This document shows, piece by piece, positions 51,098 through 60,921 of a stretch of 64,000 bases of DNA. Each line of letters begins with the position of its first letter. Position 1 is the first letter of the stretch. The stretch covers positions 1-64,000 of the forward strand of contig CAZERC010000001.1 in NCBI GenBank assembly GCA_964515395.1, read 5' to 3'. Under the pieces are notes generated by a model, which saw nothing but the letters and a program-made list of their open reading frames with translations, had not been told where the DNA came from and made no database searches. Both the position numbers and the translations under genes were made by a program. This stretch comes from UBA1876 sp964515395 (GTDB lineage Bacteria; Synergistota; Synergistia; Synergistales; Thermovirgaceae).

Positions 51098-53461
51098 TCA
51101 CTGCCTGAAGCGGACAATGGTGACGCCGTGTCCTCCTTCACCCGGACCGCCAAGCCTGTAATCGATGACAAAGGGGAGGGTTTTGCAAAGAGCGTGGACT
51201 TCACGTCTCAAAATCCCCTCCCCCTTGCCGTGTATGACGGTCACCTCGCCGTAACCCGCCCGAAAGGCCCTGTCGAGGTATCGCTCCACCTCCGGAACGG
51301 CCTCATCGACGGTCATTCCGCGGACCATTATGGAGGAAGGCACATGTCCCGCAGGTGAAAGGTTCGTTTTCACGGGGACAGGATCTTCCGGGAGATCCTT
51401 GTCGGCTACCGGGAGGAGCTTTTTCAGCGGGACCTCGAATTTCATGGAACCGCTCAAAATGAGCGCCTTTTTCCCGTCAAAGGCTTCGATGACTCCCCGC
51501 GTCGATGTCCCGGCGATCCGGACGGCTTCTCCCCGGGCCGGCTTCCATTCACCGGGTTTCTTTTCACGACTGAGCCGTCTCTCTTCACGTTGATCTTCAC
51601 GACGCTCGAGAGATTTCTTCATATCAACAATCTCCTGTCGCGCCCTCTGGATTTGATTCAGACCGGAGGAACCGTCGGAACCCTCCATCTTCTTTATCAT
51701 GGCTTTTGACTTCTCCTGTGCCTCCTCGAGAATCGCCCGGGCCTTTCTTTCGGCATCCTCCAGGATCTTTTCACGTTTCGATTCTATCGATCTCCGCTGG
51801 TTCAGGAGCGTTTCCTTCAGGGCCGCTATTTCCTTTCGTTCCCGGTACAGACGTTCTTCGGCATCCTCAAGATGTTGCTGTTTTCTCAAGAGTTCCTCGA
51901 GAAGCCTTTCGGCATCGGCATGTCCCTCGTGAAGGACGGCTTTCGCTTTTTCGATGATGGCTGAGGAGATGCCCAGGCGACCGGCAATCCGCAGGGCATT
52001 GCTTTCACCGGGGATCCCCATCCTGAGCCGGTAGGTTGGAAGGAGTCTCTCGCTGTCGAACTCCATCCCGGCCGTTTCAACACCACTTCGTGTCAGCGCG
52101 TACCGCTTGATGGCATTGTGGTGAGTGGTGGCAAGGACAAGGCAGCCTCGTTCATTGAGGTGCTCCAAAATCGCCACCCCCAGGGCTGCCCCTTCCTGTG
52201 GATCAGTTCCCGCCCCCAGTTCATCAATGAGGAGAAGACTGTTCCTTCCGGCGCGCTCAAGCATTTCGACGATATTCCGCAGATGGGAGCTGAAGGTGGA
52301 GAGGCTTTGTTCGATGCTCTGCTCGTCACCGATGTCGGCCGCCATCCAGTCAATATTGCCCACCACGGAACCTTCTCCGACGGGGGCCGGCAAACCGCAC
52401 CAGGCAAGATAGACCGCCGCTGCCGTCGTCTTGAGCACAACCGTCTTGCCCCCCGTGTTCGGACCGGTGATCACCAGTTGCCTGAACCGGTCACCACAAT
52501 GGATATCGACGGGAACACAGCCGTCTCCGAGCAGGGGATGCACCGCCTGTCTCAGCGCAAATCTGGATTTTTCCTCCATTTCAGGCAGTACCCAGGATTT
52601 TTCCTTTTGAATCGAGAAGACCCCATGGAGCACGTCAACTTCACCCAGAACACGTTCGACTTCGAGAAGCGCCCCATGACGCTCGAGGATTTTTCCGGTC
52701 AGGTGCCTGAGTATCCTGTATTCCTCTTTTTCCACATCCCGGTGCAGCAGGGCTATCCTGTTATTTGTCTCGATAAGGCCTTTTGGTTCCATGTAGACGC
52801 TGTTGCCGGTGCCTGACCTGTCAACGGTCATACCGTCAAAACGGGACATATCCTCAAGCTTCACGAGAAAGGTTATCCTGCCATTCCTGAAATGCGGAGT
52901 CCGATCCTGGAGCATGGCGGAAAAGGACGGACTTTCCATCATTGAGCGGGCTTTTTTTCTCGCTGAAGACATCACTGCACGCATGGCATCGCGCAACTCG
53001 GCAAGCTTGGCCGAGGCTCCGTCATAGAGCCTGCCATCATCGGCAACAACCTGGAGTTCCTGAAAAAGTTCGCTGAAGTCCCCAAGTTTCCTGGTCAAAT
53101 CGGCAAACTCGGGGAAGTCCTCCTTCATCTCCGTAACCACCGATTTCAGCCGAAGACAAACACCGATGAGAATCCTGCAGGAGAGTATCCCCTCCCCCGT
53201 CAAAAGGCCCGTTCTCTTTGCCTCTTGGAGAAGAGGTTCCACGGATTGTATTCTCTCATCCCAGGGAAGGTCACCGTGCGTGTCGAAGTAACGATTGTAG
53301 GCCCTTTGCAAATCCTGCCGCCTGCGAACCTGTCCCGTCGTCTCAAGGGGACTGGTCTTTCCCAGGCGTTTCAGTCCGAGGTCACTCCTGCAGGCTTTTT
53401 CCAAAAGGGCGAGTATCTTTTGCATCTCTATGGCCTTGAACGTACGCGCATCGGTTCTCAC
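51098..53461 (-). CDS. mutS2: MutS2 family ATPase/endonuclease
   Basis: 787 residues. It rescues collided ribosomes and/or suppresses recombination. The order is core and clamp helices, ATPase with Walker A GPNTGGKTVVLKT and Walker B LLLIDELGAGTDPQEG, a long coiled coil (about 510-630), a KOW-like segment and a C-terminal Smr domain with RGMTVDEAVPEVERYLD and VIHGKGEGILR. The start is GTG at 53461, overlapping the cvpA stop as GTGA. It is last in the pheST-zapA-cvpA-mutS2 order known from Firmicutes. Confidence 0.95.
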   Translation of the reverse strand: MRTDARTFKAIEMQKILALLEKACRSDLGLKRLGKTSPLETTGQVRRRQDLQRAYNRYFDTHGDLPWDERIQSVEPLLQEAKRTGLLTGEGILSCRILIGVCLRLKSVVTEMKEDFPEFADLTRKLGDFSELFQELQVVADDGRLYDGASAKLAELRDAMRAVMSSARKKARSMMESPSFSAMLQDRTPHFRNGRITFLVKLEDMSRFDGMTVDRSGTGNSVYMEPKGLIETNNRIALLHRDVEKEEYRILRHLTGKILERHGALLEVERVLGEVDVLHGVFSIQKEKSWVLPEMEEKSRFALRQAVHPLLGDGCVPVDIHCGDRFRQLVITGPNTGGKTVVLKTTAAAVYLAWCGLPAPVGEGSVVGNIDWMAADIGDEQSIEQSLSTFSSHLRNIVEMLERAGRNSLLLIDELGAGTDPQEGAALGVAILEHLNERGCLVLATTHHNAIKRYALTRSGVETAGMEFDSERLLPTYRLRMGIPGESNALRIAGRLGISSAIIEKAKAVLHEGHADAERLLEELLRKQQHLEDAEERLYRERKEIAALKETLLNQRRSIESKREKILEDAERKARAILEEAQEKSKAMIKKMEGSDGSSGLNQIQRARQEIVDMKKSLERREDQREERRLSREKKPGEWKPARGEAVRIAGTSTRGVIEAFDGKKALILSGSMKFEVPLKKLLPVADKDLPEDPVPVKTNLSPAGHVPSSIMVRGMTVDEAVPEVERYLDRAFRAGYGEVTVIHGKGEGILRREVHALCKTLPFVIDYRLGGPGEGGHGVTIVRFRQ

Positions 53462-54066
53462 TGCCGGTTCCCTTCACCTCCGGATGAATTCAGCTCTTGT
53501 TCCGTTGTTCCAACCTCCGGGAAACTTCCCTCAGGGGTCGGTCCCTCCTGTTCCATGAAAGGGGGAAGTTCATACTCCCCGAGGTGGACTTTTTTCAAAA
53601 AGGACTGTATATGGGGCCATGCGTATTCGGCCGAGGACATGGCGAGGGATTCTTTCATCCAATACGTCGAAACCAGCGGGGAAAGCGCGAGAAGCGCCAT
53701 GTAGACAAGCACCAGAAGGATAAAGGTCTTCGCTGCTCCGGCAGCCGCACCGAGGGTTCTGTCTACCGTGGAGAGATGGGTCAGGCGCAAAAAGGCCTTC
53801 ACGCCTCTCTGGATATAGGCTCCAACAAGAAGGCAGAGGGCGTATATCCCTACAAGGGAGAGAATTCTCGCCAAAGAGGGATCAATTTCGAAAAACTGCA
53901 GCATGAGATCTGATACCGGGATTGAAATCTTCCAGGCAAGAAGAAATCCGCCTACTGTTGCGGCAAGCGAAATGACCTCGCCCGAGAGTCCGCGCACCGC
54001 TCCCTTGACGAGAAAGGTCACCAGAAGCAGCGCGGCAAAGATGTCAACGGCCGCCGCCAGATCCAT
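53458..54066 (-). CDS. CvpA-family membrane protein
   Basis: 202 residues with four membrane helices (about 5-25, 30-50, 65-85, 105-130), and the CvpA pattern of GAVRGLSGEVISLAA near the N terminus and LRLTHLSTVDRTLGAAAGAAK in the middle. The C terminus is Pro/Glu-rich and disordered. Functions reported for the family include colicin V export and envelope or membrane homeostasis. It overlaps the end of zapA by 23 bases. Confidence 0.87.
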   Translation of the reverse strand: MDLAAAVDIFAALLLVTFLVKGAVRGLSGEVISLAATVGGFLLAWKISIPVSDLMLQFFEIDPSLARILSLVGIYALCLLVGAYIQRGVKAFLRLTHLSTVDRTLGAAAGAAKTFILLVLVYMALLALSPLVSTYWMKESLAMSSAEYAWPHIQSFLKKVHLGEYELPPFMEQEGPTPEGSFPEVGTTEQELNSSGGEGNRQ

Positions 54067-54304
54067 CGTTTCCGCATTCTTTCAGCGCTTTCGACAGCTT
54101 TCTCGATGCATTGTCGAGTGCATGGGCCAGTTTGAAACACGTCAGGAGGAGACGCTCTTCCTGGTCGACGGAGCTGTCAATCTTTCCGAGATTGTCCCTG
54201 ACGATTTCAAGAACCGACTCAAAACGATCCTCATCGAGACGGGTCAGTACAGGGTAGGTCTTTTTCCCGACAAGTACGCTGACGCGCCGGGTTTCCTCGG
54301 CCAT
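54044..54304 (-). CDS. zapA: Cell division protein ZapA-like
   Basis: 86 residues: a beta-strand-rich head (RRVSVLVGKKTYPVLTRLDED) then a long coiled helix (FESVLEIVRDNLGKIDSS), as in ZapA, which cross-links FtsZ filaments. The ATG at 54304 has AGGAGG about 10 bases upstream. The head lies where ZapA puts its FtsZ-interacting fold. It follows the coiled-coil gene and precedes cvpA. Confidence 0.85.
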   Translation of the reverse strand: MAEETRRVSVLVGKKTYPVLTRLDEDRFESVLEIVRDNLGKIDSSVDQEERLLLTCFKLAHALDNASRKLSKALKECGNDGSGGGR

Positions 54305-54332
54305 GATGACGTCGCCTCCTTCTTTGCCCGGT

Positions 54333-54683
54333 CTATGACCTGTCAATCAGCTCTCCCTGGTGCCAGGTATCGCCGTCTTGATCTTCTCCTGTTTTCTCCA
54401 CGGGAAAACCGCCTGCAAGGCTCCTGAGCTTCTCAAGCAGTGACTTGAGGCGTTCTTCCGTTTCCTTTTGTTCCTTCCGAAGCTCGTTGATGATCCCGTC
54501 GCGCTCGGCCAGAATCCGTTCATGTTCTTCCCTGACGGCCGTCAATGCTTCCTCGTTTTCCTGGAGCAATTCCTGCTGCGTTTCGATTTCCTCTTTCAGA
54601 CTGTTGTTTTCATCTCGCAGGGTCCGCAATCTCCCTGTCAATTCATCCACCAGCCGCTCGATGTCGACAAGATGCTCTTGCAT
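54333..54683 (-). CDS. Coiled-coil protein of unknown function
   Basis: 116 residues, almost all one coiled coil (about 5-90): Glu/Leu heptads such as LRDENNSLKEEIETQQELLQ, with no cysteine, membrane segment or known domain. It lies 12 bases after pheT and 28 bases before zapA. This position between pheT and zapA is suggestive of a divisome helper, by analogy with ZapB (also a small pure coiled coil), but the relation is an inference. Confidence 0.75.
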   Translation of the reverse strand: MQEHLVDIERLVDELTGRLRTLRDENNSLKEEIETQQELLQENEEALTAVREEHERILAERDGIINELRKEQKETEERLKSLLEKLRSLAGGFPVEKTGEDQDGDTWHQGELIDRS

Positions 54684-54695
54684 GGGAACCCCTCC

Positions 54696-57095
54696 TTACC
54701 GCAAGATATAACCCTTTCTGGATAGGTTCTTCCTCAGGTTTTCATGGGCTTTATCAACCTCCTCATCCCTCATTGTACGCTCCCTGGAACGATAGGCGAG
54801 GGAAAAGGCCAGGCTTCGCTTGCCTGACGGTATTCCTTTCCCTTCATACATGTCAAACAGGTGAAGTTCGTCAAGGGTGTCATCCGCCTCGTGTCGAATG
54901 TCCCGCTTGACGTCGTCGGCCGCAATGTCCTTGTCCACGACCAGTGAAATATCCCTGTACACGGCGGGATACCTGTAGGGTTCTCCAAAGCGGGCCGCTT
55001 CACTGTCGATGAAACGATCAAGGTCCATCTCGAAGAGGTAGACCGGTTCGGGAATCGACATTTCTTCCTGGAGTGAAGGCTTGATCCTGCACAGGTAACC
55101 TATCGCTTCTCCGCCGCACAGGATCGTCGCAGTCTGCCCTCCGTGGCCGAAGGGTTCATCACCCGAAACGAAACGGACATCCACGCCGCGACTCGCTGCA
55201 AGGACTTCCACGTCTCCCTTGACGGAGTAAAAGTCCTCAATCGCCTCGGCTTTCCATGGAGAACGGGAATCCCTGCCCGGACACACGGCCCCCCCGATAA
55301 AGAGCTTCTCCCGCACACCGAGTTCATTGGAGGGATCTTCCCGAAAGACGACGCCTACTTCGAAAAGCCGTATCGGCCGTCTCCATCCGGACCGGAGGTT
55401 CGAGGCGACCGCCTTGAGGAGGCCGGGCCCGAGAAGGGTTCTCATGACCGACTGGTCTCTGCTGACGGGGTTTGCGATGGCCATGGCCTTCGCCCTAGGG
55501 TCATCTCCGGATATCCCCATGGTCTTGAGGATGTCCGGCGAGATAAAACTGTAGGTGATCGCTTCCATATACCCCCTGGCCATGGCGGTATCCCGGAGAA
55601 CCTGCCTGCACCGCATCTGGTTCGTCCGGTCTCCGGCACCTCGGGTAACCGACGGAAGCCTCGACGGGATCTTGTCATAGCCCCAGACTCTTGCGACTTC
55701 CTCCACGAGATCTTCCTCTATGGCCACATCGGGGCGGTGATTTGGAACACGAAATACACGACGATCCTGTTCCCTCCCGGTTTCTTCAAATCCGAGACCG
55801 GCCAGGATTCGTGAGGCCATGTCCATATCCTGTGTAAGGAGAATCTTTTCAAGGGTTTTCTTCCTCAAGGGTACGGTTCCCCTGTCCTCTTCGCCGGCTG
55901 TCCCTTCAACGATCAAACCGAGAGGCCGGGCAGCCTTCCAGGAGGAGAGCAATCCGAAAATCTCCCTTACGGCGGCTTCGGCCTTCCAGGGATCCACTGT
56001 GCGGGCGTATCGGTACGATGCCTCGCTCGGCAAGCCAAGGCGTCTGCTTGTCCTGCTGATCCTGATGGAATTGAAGTTGGCTGATTCGATGAGGATCTTC
56101 CTCGTCTTTGCATTTATCTCCGTGTCAAGCCCCCCCATCACACCGGCAAGGGCAATGGGGACCCCCCCGCTCGTGATCAGGAGATCCTCCGTCGTCAATG
56201 CCCTGTGCTTCCCGTCGAGGGTCATGAGGGTTTCACCCGGGCGTGCAGACCTGACGGTTATTTCAGCCTCCGGCAAAAGATCCGCGTCAAAGGCGTGGAG
56301 CGGCTGCCCTGTTGAAAGCATGACAAGGTTCGTCGCATCAACGATATTGCTCACCGGACGCATCCCCGAAAGACATAGCCGGACACGTGCCGAAAGCGGC
56401 GAGGGAGCCATGGATATCGAATCGGCAAATCCAAGAACGTACAACGGACAGTCCGGATCCTCGAGGTGGATGCCCTTGAATCCCTCCGATCGGAATCCTT
56501 GTGGAACAGAAACCGGCTCATGCCCGACAGGTCTCACACCACCGACGATTCCGGCGACTTCCGTTGCGAGTCCCTTGATGCTCAGAAGATCCCCGCGGTT
56601 CGGCGTTATGGACAAGTCAAAAACCAGATCGTCCAGTCCCAGCACATCACGGATATCCAGCCCCGGGGGTGTCCCCGGATCCAGTTTCAGAATTCCGAAC
56701 TCGTCGGCGATTTCGGGAAGCCCGATTTCCTCGGCGGAAAGCATCATCCCGACGCTTTCAACGCCACTGAAATCACGCCTGCCGATGACTGTCCCGTCAG
56801 CCAGAACGCATCCCGGCGGTCCATAAGGAACGCATGCTCCCTGTCTGAGATTCGGTGCTGCCGAGACGCAACGGGCTTTTTCGGTACCTGTGTCGAGCTC
56901 GGCTATGTACAGATCACCCCTTTCGGGATGAACCTCGAGTTTGTTTATCCTGGCGCTGATTGCACCCTGAAAACGCTCACAGGGCTTCTCAACAGCCTCG
57001 ACTTCCGTTCCGGTTTCAGTGAGGCGTCGGGCGAGCTGTTCAGCGTCCAGATCGAAATCGACAAATTCGCGCAACCAGTTCAGACATATCTTCAT
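54696..57095 (-). CDS. pheT: Phenylalanyl-tRNA synthetase beta subunit
   Basis: 799 residues in the bacterial order: an N-terminal tRNA-binding OB domain, then B5 (about 400-475, LGFEETGREQDRRVFRVPNHRPDVAIEEDLVEEVARVWGY region), a B3/B4 editing fold (about 210-370), a catalytic-like core and the C-terminal FDX-ACB anticodon-binding domain (from about 700; YRYPAVYRDISLVVDKD). The ATG lies two bases after the pheS stop. Confidence 0.96.
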   Translation of the reverse strand: MKICLNWLREFVDFDLDAEQLARRLTETGTEVEAVEKPCERFQGAISARINKLEVHPERGDLYIAELDTGTEKARCVSAAPNLRQGACVPYGPPGCVLADGTVIGRRDFSGVESVGMMLSAEEIGLPEIADEFGILKLDPGTPPGLDIRDVLGLDDLVFDLSITPNRGDLLSIKGLATEVAGIVGGVRPVGHEPVSVPQGFRSEGFKGIHLEDPDCPLYVLGFADSISMAPSPLSARVRLCLSGMRPVSNIVDATNLVMLSTGQPLHAFDADLLPEAEITVRSARPGETLMTLDGKHRALTTEDLLITSGGVPIALAGVMGGLDTEINAKTRKILIESANFNSIRISRTSRRLGLPSEASYRYARTVDPWKAEAAVREIFGLLSSWKAARPLGLIVEGTAGEEDRGTVPLRKKTLEKILLTQDMDMASRILAGLGFEETGREQDRRVFRVPNHRPDVAIEEDLVEEVARVWGYDKIPSRLPSVTRGAGDRTNQMRCRQVLRDTAMARGYMEAITYSFISPDILKTMGISGDDPRAKAMAIANPVSRDQSVMRTLLGPGLLKAVASNLRSGWRRPIRLFEVGVVFREDPSNELGVREKLFIGGAVCPGRDSRSPWKAEAIEDFYSVKGDVEVLAASRGVDVRFVSGDEPFGHGGQTATILCGGEAIGYLCRIKPSLQEEMSIPEPVYLFEMDLDRFIDSEAARFGEPYRYPAVYRDISLVVDKDIAADDVKRDIRHEADDTLDELHLFDMYEGKGIPSGKRSLAFSLAYRSRERTMRDEEVDKAHENLRKNLSRKGYILR

Positions 57096-57097
57096 CG

Positions 57098-58150
57098 TCA
57101 GCTCCGGCCCCCTCCGGTCAGGAATGGAAGATCCCCTTCGAAAAACACCCTCAAGTCATCGAGACCATATTTCAGCATGGCGATTCTGTCCAACCCCATC
57201 CCCCAGGCAAAACCATTGTATTTTTCCGGGTCGACGCCCCCGGCTCGCAACACGTTGGGGTGTGTCATTCCGGAACCGGCTATCTCAAGCCATCCGGTTC
57301 CCTTGCAAATCCTGCAGGCAGGGTTCTTGCCCCTGCAGGCGACACATTCCACATCCATCTCGATGGAAGGTTCCGTGAAGGGGAAATAGCTCGCCCGGTA
57401 CCGGACATCGAGGGGTTTCTCGAATATCTTCGTGACGAATGCCTCGAGACATCCTTTCAGGTCGGCAACGGAGATGTCCTCGTCCACGAGCAGTCCTTCC
57501 AGCTGGTGGAACATGGGAGAATGGGTGGGGTCGTTATCCCGCCTGTAAACCTTTCCCGGAACAATGATCCTCAGAGGCGCCCCCCACCGTCTCATGGCCC
57601 GGACTTCCACCGGGGAGGTGTGAGTCCTCAGCAGGAGACCGTTTTTCATGTAAAAGGTATCCTGCATGTCCCTCGCGGGATGATGGGGAGGTATGTTCAG
57701 GGCTTCGAAATTGTAGAAATCGTTTTCCATTTCAGGACCAAAGGCAACGGTAAATCCAAGGGAGGCGAATATCTCCACGATCTCCTGGGTAACCTGCTCG
57801 ACTGGATGGCAGGCTCCCCAGGGACGGCCCCGGGCCGGAAGGGTAACGTCGATCCTTTCTTCCTCTTCCTTCGCACGGAAAGCCTGCGTTTCGAGCGTCT
57901 TCATCCGCTCCTCCAGGAGACTTTCCATTTCTCCTCTCAAGGTGTTCAGCCTCTGCCCCGCCTCCGGGCGCTTGTCGTCCGGAAGGGTTCCTATGGACTT
58001 GAGCAACTGTGTGACTTTCCCCTTTTTTCCGAGATACCCGACACGCAGAGCCTGAAGGTCCTCTGGACTTTCGGCCGCTTCAAGGCTTTCGATGAAGTCT
58101 TCTTTCAGCTTCGGAACTTTGTCCAGAATATCGCTCAAAACAATCGCCAC
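57098..58150 (-). CDS. pheS: Phenylalanyl-tRNA synthetase alpha subunit
   Basis: 350 residues. A coiled N-terminal tRNA-binding region is followed by the class II core with HPARDMQDTFY, FHQLEGLLVDEDI and GMGLDRIAMLKYG. It carries a four-cysteine insertion (VECVACRG then CRICKGTGW), a probable zinc knuckle that many bacterial PheS proteins share. The start is GTG at 58150 with AAGGA 6 bases upstream. The in-frame ATG at 58306 would overlap ktrA heavily and is rejected. Confidence 0.95.
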   Translation of the reverse strand: MAIVLSDILDKVPKLKEDFIESLEAAESPEDLQALRVGYLGKKGKVTQLLKSIGTLPDDKRPEAGQRLNTLRGEMESLLEERMKTLETQAFRAKEEEERIDVTLPARGRPWGACHPVEQVTQEIVEIFASLGFTVAFGPEMENDFYNFEALNIPPHHPARDMQDTFYMKNGLLLRTHTSPVEVRAMRRWGAPLRIIVPGKVYRRDNDPTHSPMFHQLEGLLVDEDISVADLKGCLEAFVTKIFEKPLDVRYRASYFPFTEPSIEMDVECVACRGKNPACRICKGTGWLEIAGSGMTHPNVLRAGGVDPEKYNGFAWGMGLDRIAMLKYGLDDLRVFFEGDLPFLTGGGRS

Positions 58151-58178
58151 CTCGTTTCCTTCAATACTCTTGAGAAAA

Positions 58179-58877
58179 TCAGGAGTTTTCTTCCGATTTC
58201 TCGACTGTCGCTGCGAGGTCCCTGAGGTTTTGCCGCCTTGCGGCGACAACCAGGCTGTCGGATTTCTCGAGTACAGTATCCGCCTTGGGGAGAAAGTTGC
58301 TTTCACCCCGTTTCACAAGCAGAATGACAGCATTATAACGGCTCCGGAACTCAAGCTCCATGAGGTTCTTGCCTACCATCTCCTTGAGCGGACTGATCTC
58401 TCCAACCATAAAATCACTACCCGGCAATTCCGTGAATTGCGCCAATACCGGGTGGGATATCTGATCGGCCACCCGCTGCCCGAGGTCGCGTTCCGGGAAA
58501 AATACACGTGAAGCCCCTATCCTCGCAAGCACCCTCGCGTGAAGTGCGTTCTGGGCCCGTGCAGTGACCACCGGCACACCCAGTCCGATGAGGATCGTCG
58601 TCGCCAGGATGCTTGCCTCGATGCTCTCGCCTATGGCCACGACAGCGATGTCGGCCTCCCTGGCGCCCGCCTTGACGAGCGCATCCTCGTCGGTGGCATC
58701 AAGTTGGGCCGCAAGGTCGATTACTTCGGACATTTCCTCGACCCGCGCACGAACCCTGTCAACGCCGATGACGCTTTCGCCGAGCTCGGTGAGGCGTTCA
58801 CATACCGCCTTCCCGAAACGGCCGAGTCCGACGACAATGCAGGTCCTTTCCCTCTTGCTGCCCGTTTTCCTTGTCAT
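58179..58877 (-). CDS. ktrA: Potassium uptake regulatory subunit KtrA/TrkA
   Basis: 232 residues: an RCK_N Rossmann domain (VVGLGRFGKAVCERL) and an RCK_C domain (about 140-222; LPGSDFMVGEIS). The protein gates the KtrB membrane channel in response to ATP/ADP. RCK_C domains of Firmicute KtrA bind c-di-AMP, so the cyclase cdaA in this window is a possible controller. It follows ktrB by 14 bases and precedes pheS. Confidence 0.92.
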   Translation of the reverse strand: MTRKTGSKRERTCIVVGLGRFGKAVCERLTELGESVIGVDRVRARVEEMSEVIDLAAQLDATDEDALVKAGAREADIAVVAIGESIEASILATTILIGLGVPVVTARAQNALHARVLARIGASRVFFPERDLGQRVADQISHPVLAQFTELPGSDFMVGEISPLKEMVGKNLMELEFRSRYNAVILLVKRGESNFLPKADTVLEKSDSLVVAARRQNLRDLAATVEKSEENS

Positions 58878-58891
58878 CTACACCGCCCCTT

Positions 58892-60151
58892 TTATCCGAT
58901 GGGAACGTTTGTGTCGGCGAAGGAGATTTTCGTCTTTTCCTCGGTTTCAATCAAACCGTACACGAAAGTGACGATTCCGACACGACCCCAGAACATAAGT
59001 ATAACAAGGAGGAACTTCCCCGAATCGGAAAGGTCACCGGTGATTCCCGTGGAGAGGCCCACCGTCCCGAGAGCCGAAACGACCTCGAAAAAAACATCCC
59101 TGAAAGCAAACGGTTCAATGAGATTCAGGGCGAAAGTGCTTCCGAGAATAGTGCCAATATACATGAACGTCAACGTGAGGGCTTTCCTGATGATTTGCGG
59201 CGACAGCCGATGCCGGTAAAGAAGAACCTCTCTTCTGCCCGTGATATCCGTCACGCTCGAAAGGGTGAGGATGCCGAAGGTGGTGGTCTTGATTCCCCCT
59301 CCGGTCGAACCGGGTGACGCCCCGATGATCATGAGGATAGAGATTACGAAAAGACCAGTGGTGGACATGGCGGGGATGGAAATCGTGTTGAATCCCGCCG
59401 TGCGGGCTGTCACGGACTGGAAGAGAGCGTTCCACACCTTCAGGTGCAATGGCAGGCTCTCAAGCGGGCCGCTCCATTCCGTGGCCAGAACCATCAATGT
59501 TCCCGCAACGATCAGCGTTGTCGTGACGGCCAGAACAAGTCGGCAGTAGGGGGATAGTCTCTTCCGGTGCGGGAAGGAGGCCAATTCGGAGAGTGGGATG
59601 AAACCGAGACCGCCCAGCGCGATCAGCCCCATGACCGTACCCGGAATGATACCGGTCTTTGAAAAACCCTCCAGGCTGTTGGAAAAGGTGGAGAATCCGG
59701 CATTGCAAAAGGCGCTGACGCTGTGAAAAACGGCGTGGTACATGGCCCGGCCCGGCTCGAAGGAATCCAGGAAGGCTCCGAAAAGCAGCAGCGCTCCGAA
59801 AAGCTCTATGGCCAGGGTCATCTGGAGAATCCTGACGAGCAGCCTCACCGCCCCGACGGGCGTGTCAAGTCCAAGGCCGCCGGTGAAAAGGAGCCGTTGA
59901 CGGATGCCGATCCTTGATCCCCGCAAAAGCGGCAGGGCAGTGAAAGCCGTCATGACACCCAGTCCTCCCAACTGGATCAAAAGGAGGACGATCCATTGAG
60001 AGAAAATGGAAAGGTCGCGGCCCGTGTCGACCACAATCAACCCGGTGACGCAGACCGCTGAGGTCGCCGTAAAAAGGGCGTCGATAACCCGAAGGGGCTG
60101 AAAAAAAAGATTTCCGAGCCATAGAAGAAAGGTTCCCGAGGCTATGAGCAT
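58892..60151 (-). CDS. ktrB: Potassium uptake channel subunit KtrB/TrkH
   Basis: 419 residues with the Trk/Ktr/HKT fold: four M1-P-M2 repeats, each with a filter turn, the first as SAVCVTGLIVVDTG, the third as RTAGFNTI and the fourth near SALGTVGLSTG. The ATG at 60151 has GGAGGG six bases upstream. The first half-helix is shorter than in other KtrB proteins, and the frame stays open further upstream to the end of rplT. It lies 56 bases after rplT. Confidence 0.92.
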   Translation of the reverse strand: MLIASGTFLLWLGNLFFQPLRVIDALFTATSAVCVTGLIVVDTGRDLSIFSQWIVLLLIQLGGLGVMTAFTALPLLRGSRIGIRQRLLFTGGLGLDTPVGAVRLLVRILQMTLAIELFGALLLFGAFLDSFEPGRAMYHAVFHSVSAFCNAGFSTFSNSLEGFSKTGIIPGTVMGLIALGGLGFIPLSELASFPHRKRLSPYCRLVLAVTTTLIVAGTLMVLATEWSGPLESLPLHLKVWNALFQSVTARTAGFNTISIPAMSTTGLFVISILMIIGASPGSTGGGIKTTTFGILTLSSVTDITGRREVLLYRHRLSPQIIRKALTLTFMYIGTILGSTFALNLIEPFAFRDVFFEVVSALGTVGLSTGITGDLSDSGKFLLVILMFWGRVGIVTFVYGLIETEEKTKISFADTNVPIG

Positions 60152-60207
60152 CAGGAACCCTCCGACGATGGTCCTTTCCGTGCGCAGCGCGCTATATGAC
60201 CTGAAAT

Positions 60208-60567
60208 TTATTGTCCCAGCGCCTCCTTCGCCTGGTCAACGAGCTTGCGAAAGGCAGGCATATCCTGAATCGCCAGTTCCGAAAGCATCTTCCTGTTGAT
60301 CTGGATGTCAGCCTTTCTCAACCCGTTGATGAAGTTGCTGTAGGACATGTCGTTCATCCGGGCGGCGGCACTGATCCGTGTAACCCAAAGACGCCTGAAG
60401 TCACGCTTTTTGTTCCTGCGGTCCTTGTAGGCGCTTGAAAGAGCATGGAGTGACGCCTCCTTGGCTCTCCTGTACGTGTTTTTCTTCCTGCCGTAAAAGC
60501 CCTTGGTCGTCTCGAAAAGCTTCTTGCGCTTCCTGTCGCTCGCGCCTCCGCCTTTGACTCTGGGCAT
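60208..60567 (-). CDS. rplT: 50S ribosomal protein L20
   Basis: 119 residues, typical length. It opens MPRVKGG and contains the RRNKKRDFRRLWVTRISAA region. L20 binds 23S rRNA and, in many bacteria, its own leader RNA. It is the last gene of infC-rpmI-rplT. Confidence 0.97.
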   Translation of the reverse strand: MPRVKGGGASDRKRKKLFETTKGFYGRKKNTYRRAKEASLHALSSAYKDRRNKKRDFRRLWVTRISAAARMNDMSYSNFINGLRKADIQINRKMLSELAIQDMPAFRKLVDQAKEALGQ

Positions 60568-60651
60568 GAGCGTTCACCTCTTTCGGTCAAAATTTCTGTT
60601 TTGTTTTCATTCGTCAGATGTCACCTTCACTGTTTGAACGTGAAGGATCTG

Positions 60652-60849
60652 TCAGTCATTCGGCAGCAGGACATCCATCCTGGACTCGAGGGTTGGATGC
60701 AGGTAGCCCTTCTTTCTGAGGCGTCTGAGCCGCGAGGCGTTCTTCTTGCGAAGCAGATGGCCCCGTCCGCTTCTTTTATAGGCGATCTTCCCGGAACCGG
60801 TTCTATGGAACCGCTTCTTCGCTCCCGAATGGGTCTTCATTTTCGGCAT
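60652..60849 (-). CDS. rpmI: 50S ribosomal protein L35
   Basis: 65 residues, opening MPKMKTHSGAKKRFHRTGSGK. The ATG at 60849 has GGAGG about 8 bases upstream. The frame extends 11 codons further, but that would cross the SD. Confidence 0.97.
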   Translation of the reverse strand: MPKMKTHSGAKKRFHRTGSGKIAYKRSGRGHLLRKKNASRLRRLRKKGYLHPTLESRMDVLLPND

Positions 60850-60921
60850 GTCCCAAACCTCCCATATTCCTTTTACATTCACCGATTCAAAGGCACTTGT
60901 ATCGTCCTGTCTCCGGCGACT

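Noticed and set aside
58151..58306. N-terminal extension of pheS to an ATG at 58306
   Set aside because: It would overlap ktrA by more than 100 bases and adds a basic segment not found in PheS; the GTG at 58150 has a proper SD.
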